Shown: positions 63,110 to 64,000 of the stretch, piece by piece
Layout of the letters: each line of letters starts with the position of its first letter
Position numbering within the stretch: position 1 is the first letter of the stretch
Source of the DNA: Motilibacter deserti
Lineage (GTDB): Bacteria > Actinomycetota > Actinomycetes > Motilibacterales > Motilibacteraceae
Assembly: GCF_011250635.1 (NCBI RefSeq)
Contig: NZ_JAANNP010000002.1
Coordinates: forward strand, 400,125 to 464,124
DNA length: 64,000 nucleotides
Direction: 5' to 3'
Program-made: the position numbers and the translations under genes
The notes under the pieces: model-generated
What the model was told of the DNA's origin: nothing
The model's database searches: none
The model's input: only the letters and a program-made list of their open reading frames with translations

Positions 63110-64000
63110 TCAGCGCCGCCGGCCCGCGAGCGCCACGCCGGCCAGCAGGACAACGGCCGCTCCGCCCGCCAGGGCACGGAGCGGCCGTTCGCTGTCCCCG
63201 CCGTCGGCGGGCGCTCGGCCACCCGCCCGCACCGCGAGAGGGCTGGCCGGAGCGGGAGCCACCGAGCCCGTGGCCCGTGGTTTCGGCGCGGGCCGGCCGG
63301 CCTCGGCTGCCGCATCGCTCGTCGCTCCCTTGGCTCCGCCTCTCGCTTGTACCCGTGGGCCCGCGGCCGCGCCGCCCGGTGCCGATGAGACCCGGCTGGC
63401 CGCCGCACCGCCCGGTGCCACGGTCGTGTCGCTCAACGCCTTCGTCGAACTGCCCGCTGCGCGGCCCGCAGCGGCCGTGCCGCCCGCCCCACGCGGTACC
63501 GGCAGCAGCCGCGCCGGGCCGAGCCGGGCGAGCAGCGAAAGCGGGTCGAGGTACGCCTCCCCGCGCCGCAGGCCCCAGTGCAGGCAGCTGCGCGTTGCGC
63601 AGTGCCCGGCATGCGCCGCGAGCTCGCCGAGGACGTCGCCCGCCTTGACCACGTCGCCCGAGGTGACGGTCGCCGTCACCGGCTCGTACGTAGTACGCAG
63701 CTCCCCGTGCGTCACGGTGACGACGCCGCGGCCCGCGACGCTGCCCGCGAAGGACACCACCCCCGCGCCCGCGGCACGAACGGGAGCGGCGACGGCCGAG
63801 AGCAGGTCCACCCCGCGATGCCCGGCGAGCCAGGGCTCCGGCGGCGGCTCGAAGGGCCGCACGACCTCCGGCACCCCGTCCAACGGCCAGCGCCACATCG
63901 GTGCCGCACCGGGCACCTCGACGCGTGCCCCCACCGGCGCCGCCATGAGCGGCGTCCAGACGACGGGCGCTGCCACGACGGGCGCTGCCACGACGGGCGC
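63110..64000 (-). CDS. M23/LytM-domain protein (5' part missing)
   Basis: At least 297 residues; the N-terminus lies beyond the right edge. At its visible start are APVVA pentapeptide repeats (15-bp DNA repeats GCCACGACGGGCGCT). LytM core: HRGVDLLSAVAAPVRAAGAG (zinc His and Asp), TTYEPV, GDVVKAGDVLGEL and CLHWGLRRGEAYLDP. In the usual HxH motif the first His is Cys here, so hydrolase activity is doubtful. A low-complexity Ala/Gly/Arg linker leads to a C-terminal transmembrane helix AGGAAVVLLAGVALAGRRR. Position next to whiG matches the gene before rpsB in other actinobacteria. Confidence 0.85.
   Translation of the reverse strand, partial: APVVAAPVVAAPVVWTPLMAAPVGARVEVPGAAPMWRWPLDGVPEVVRPFEPPPEPWLAGHRGVDLLSAVAAPVRAAGAGVVSFAGSVAGRGVVTVTHGELRTTYEPVTATVTSGDVVKAGDVLGELAAHAGHCATRSCLHWGLRRGEAYLDPLSLLARLGPARLLPVPRGAGGTAAAGRAAGSSTKALSDTTVAPGGAAASRVSSAPGGAAAGPRVQARGGAKGATSDAAAEAGRPAPKPRATGSVAPAPASPLAVRAGGRAPADGGDSERPLRALAGGAAVVLLAGVALAGRRR

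Overview
The window is chromosomal DNA of a very high-GC actinobacterium. Evidence: nearly every third codon position is G or C, GTG starts are frequent, HU carries a long Lys/Ala tail, SepIVA, NdgR and a WhiG/FliA sigma factor are present, FtsY has an N-terminal membrane anchor, and GlnR boxes precede amtB. A CofC/FbiD-type guanylyltransferase implies coenzyme F420 synthesis. I cannot name the genus from sequence alone. Most of the gene order matches a block shared by Mycobacterium and Streptomyces (serA, leuB, gltX, ndgR, leuCD, hup, cofC, gpsA, ddl, thiL, recG, coaD, sepIVA, rnc, mutM, smc, ftsY, amtB-glnK-glnD, ffh, rpsP, rimM, trmD, rplS, lepB, rnhB, yifB, dprA, xerC), so the window is mainly core genome.

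Layout. 1-1.2 kb: end of a thiamin salvage pair (thiD, tenA). 1.3-8 kb: serine and branched-chain amino acid genes serA, leuB, ilvE and cimA; cimA has a leader with a 9-codon peptide (two adjacent Ile codons) and a U-tract hairpin. 8.1-12.9 kb: an accessory insert with a large LuxR-type ATPase regulator diverging from an alpha/beta hydrolase and a glycosyltransferase, separated by 16-bp tandem repeats. 12.9-15.9 kb: FAH-family enzyme, gltX and a HAD phosphatase. 16-17.3 kb: a secreted repeat protein. 17.6-17.8 kb: tRNA-Gln(CTG) and tRNA-Glu(CTC), followed by about 740 bp without genes that carries two copies of a 46-bp nested palindrome. 18.6-21.4 kb: ndgR divergent from leuCD. 21.4-25 kb: methyltransferase, hup, a cold-shock-like protein, cofC, plsC, gpsA. 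26-30.5 kb: a Cys/Met-metabolism PLP enzyme, ddl, a DUF3515 protein, an Lrp-type effector domain, thiL and rpmB. 30.6-36.2 kb: DAK/FakA-like protein, recG, rsmD, a GNAT gene broken by an in-frame TAA, and coaD. 36.2-46.1 kb: sepIVA, DUF177, rpmF, rnc, mutM, smc, ftsY. 46.2-50.3 kb: GlnR-type boxes and amtB-glnK-glnD. 50.4-63 kb: the ffh to rplS protein-export/ribosome/tRNA-modification group, lepB, nudix, rnhB, DUF2469, yraN, yifB, dprA, xerC and the sigma factor. The right end holds the 3' part of a LytM/M23 gene.

How the parts work together. The left third is leucine/isoleucine supply: LeuB, LeuC and LeuD do the isopropylmalate steps, CimA starts the citramalate route to isoleucine and IlvE does the final transamination. 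A GTCTC-N6/7-GAGA operator-like palindrome occurs both upstream of leuB and between ndgR and leuC, suggesting one NdgR-controlled leucine regulon, while cimA appears to be attenuated. Several genes (leuB, ilvE, FAH, ddl, rnhB) have a TANNNT box 6-8 nt before the start codon, the signature of leaderless mRNAs.

There is no CRISPR array, insertion sequence, prophage or recognisable defence system. The least explained DNA is the pair of nested palindromes at 18.2 and 18.4 kb, the repeat-flanked regulator/hydrolase/glycosyltransferase insert, the cimA leader and the broken GNAT gene.
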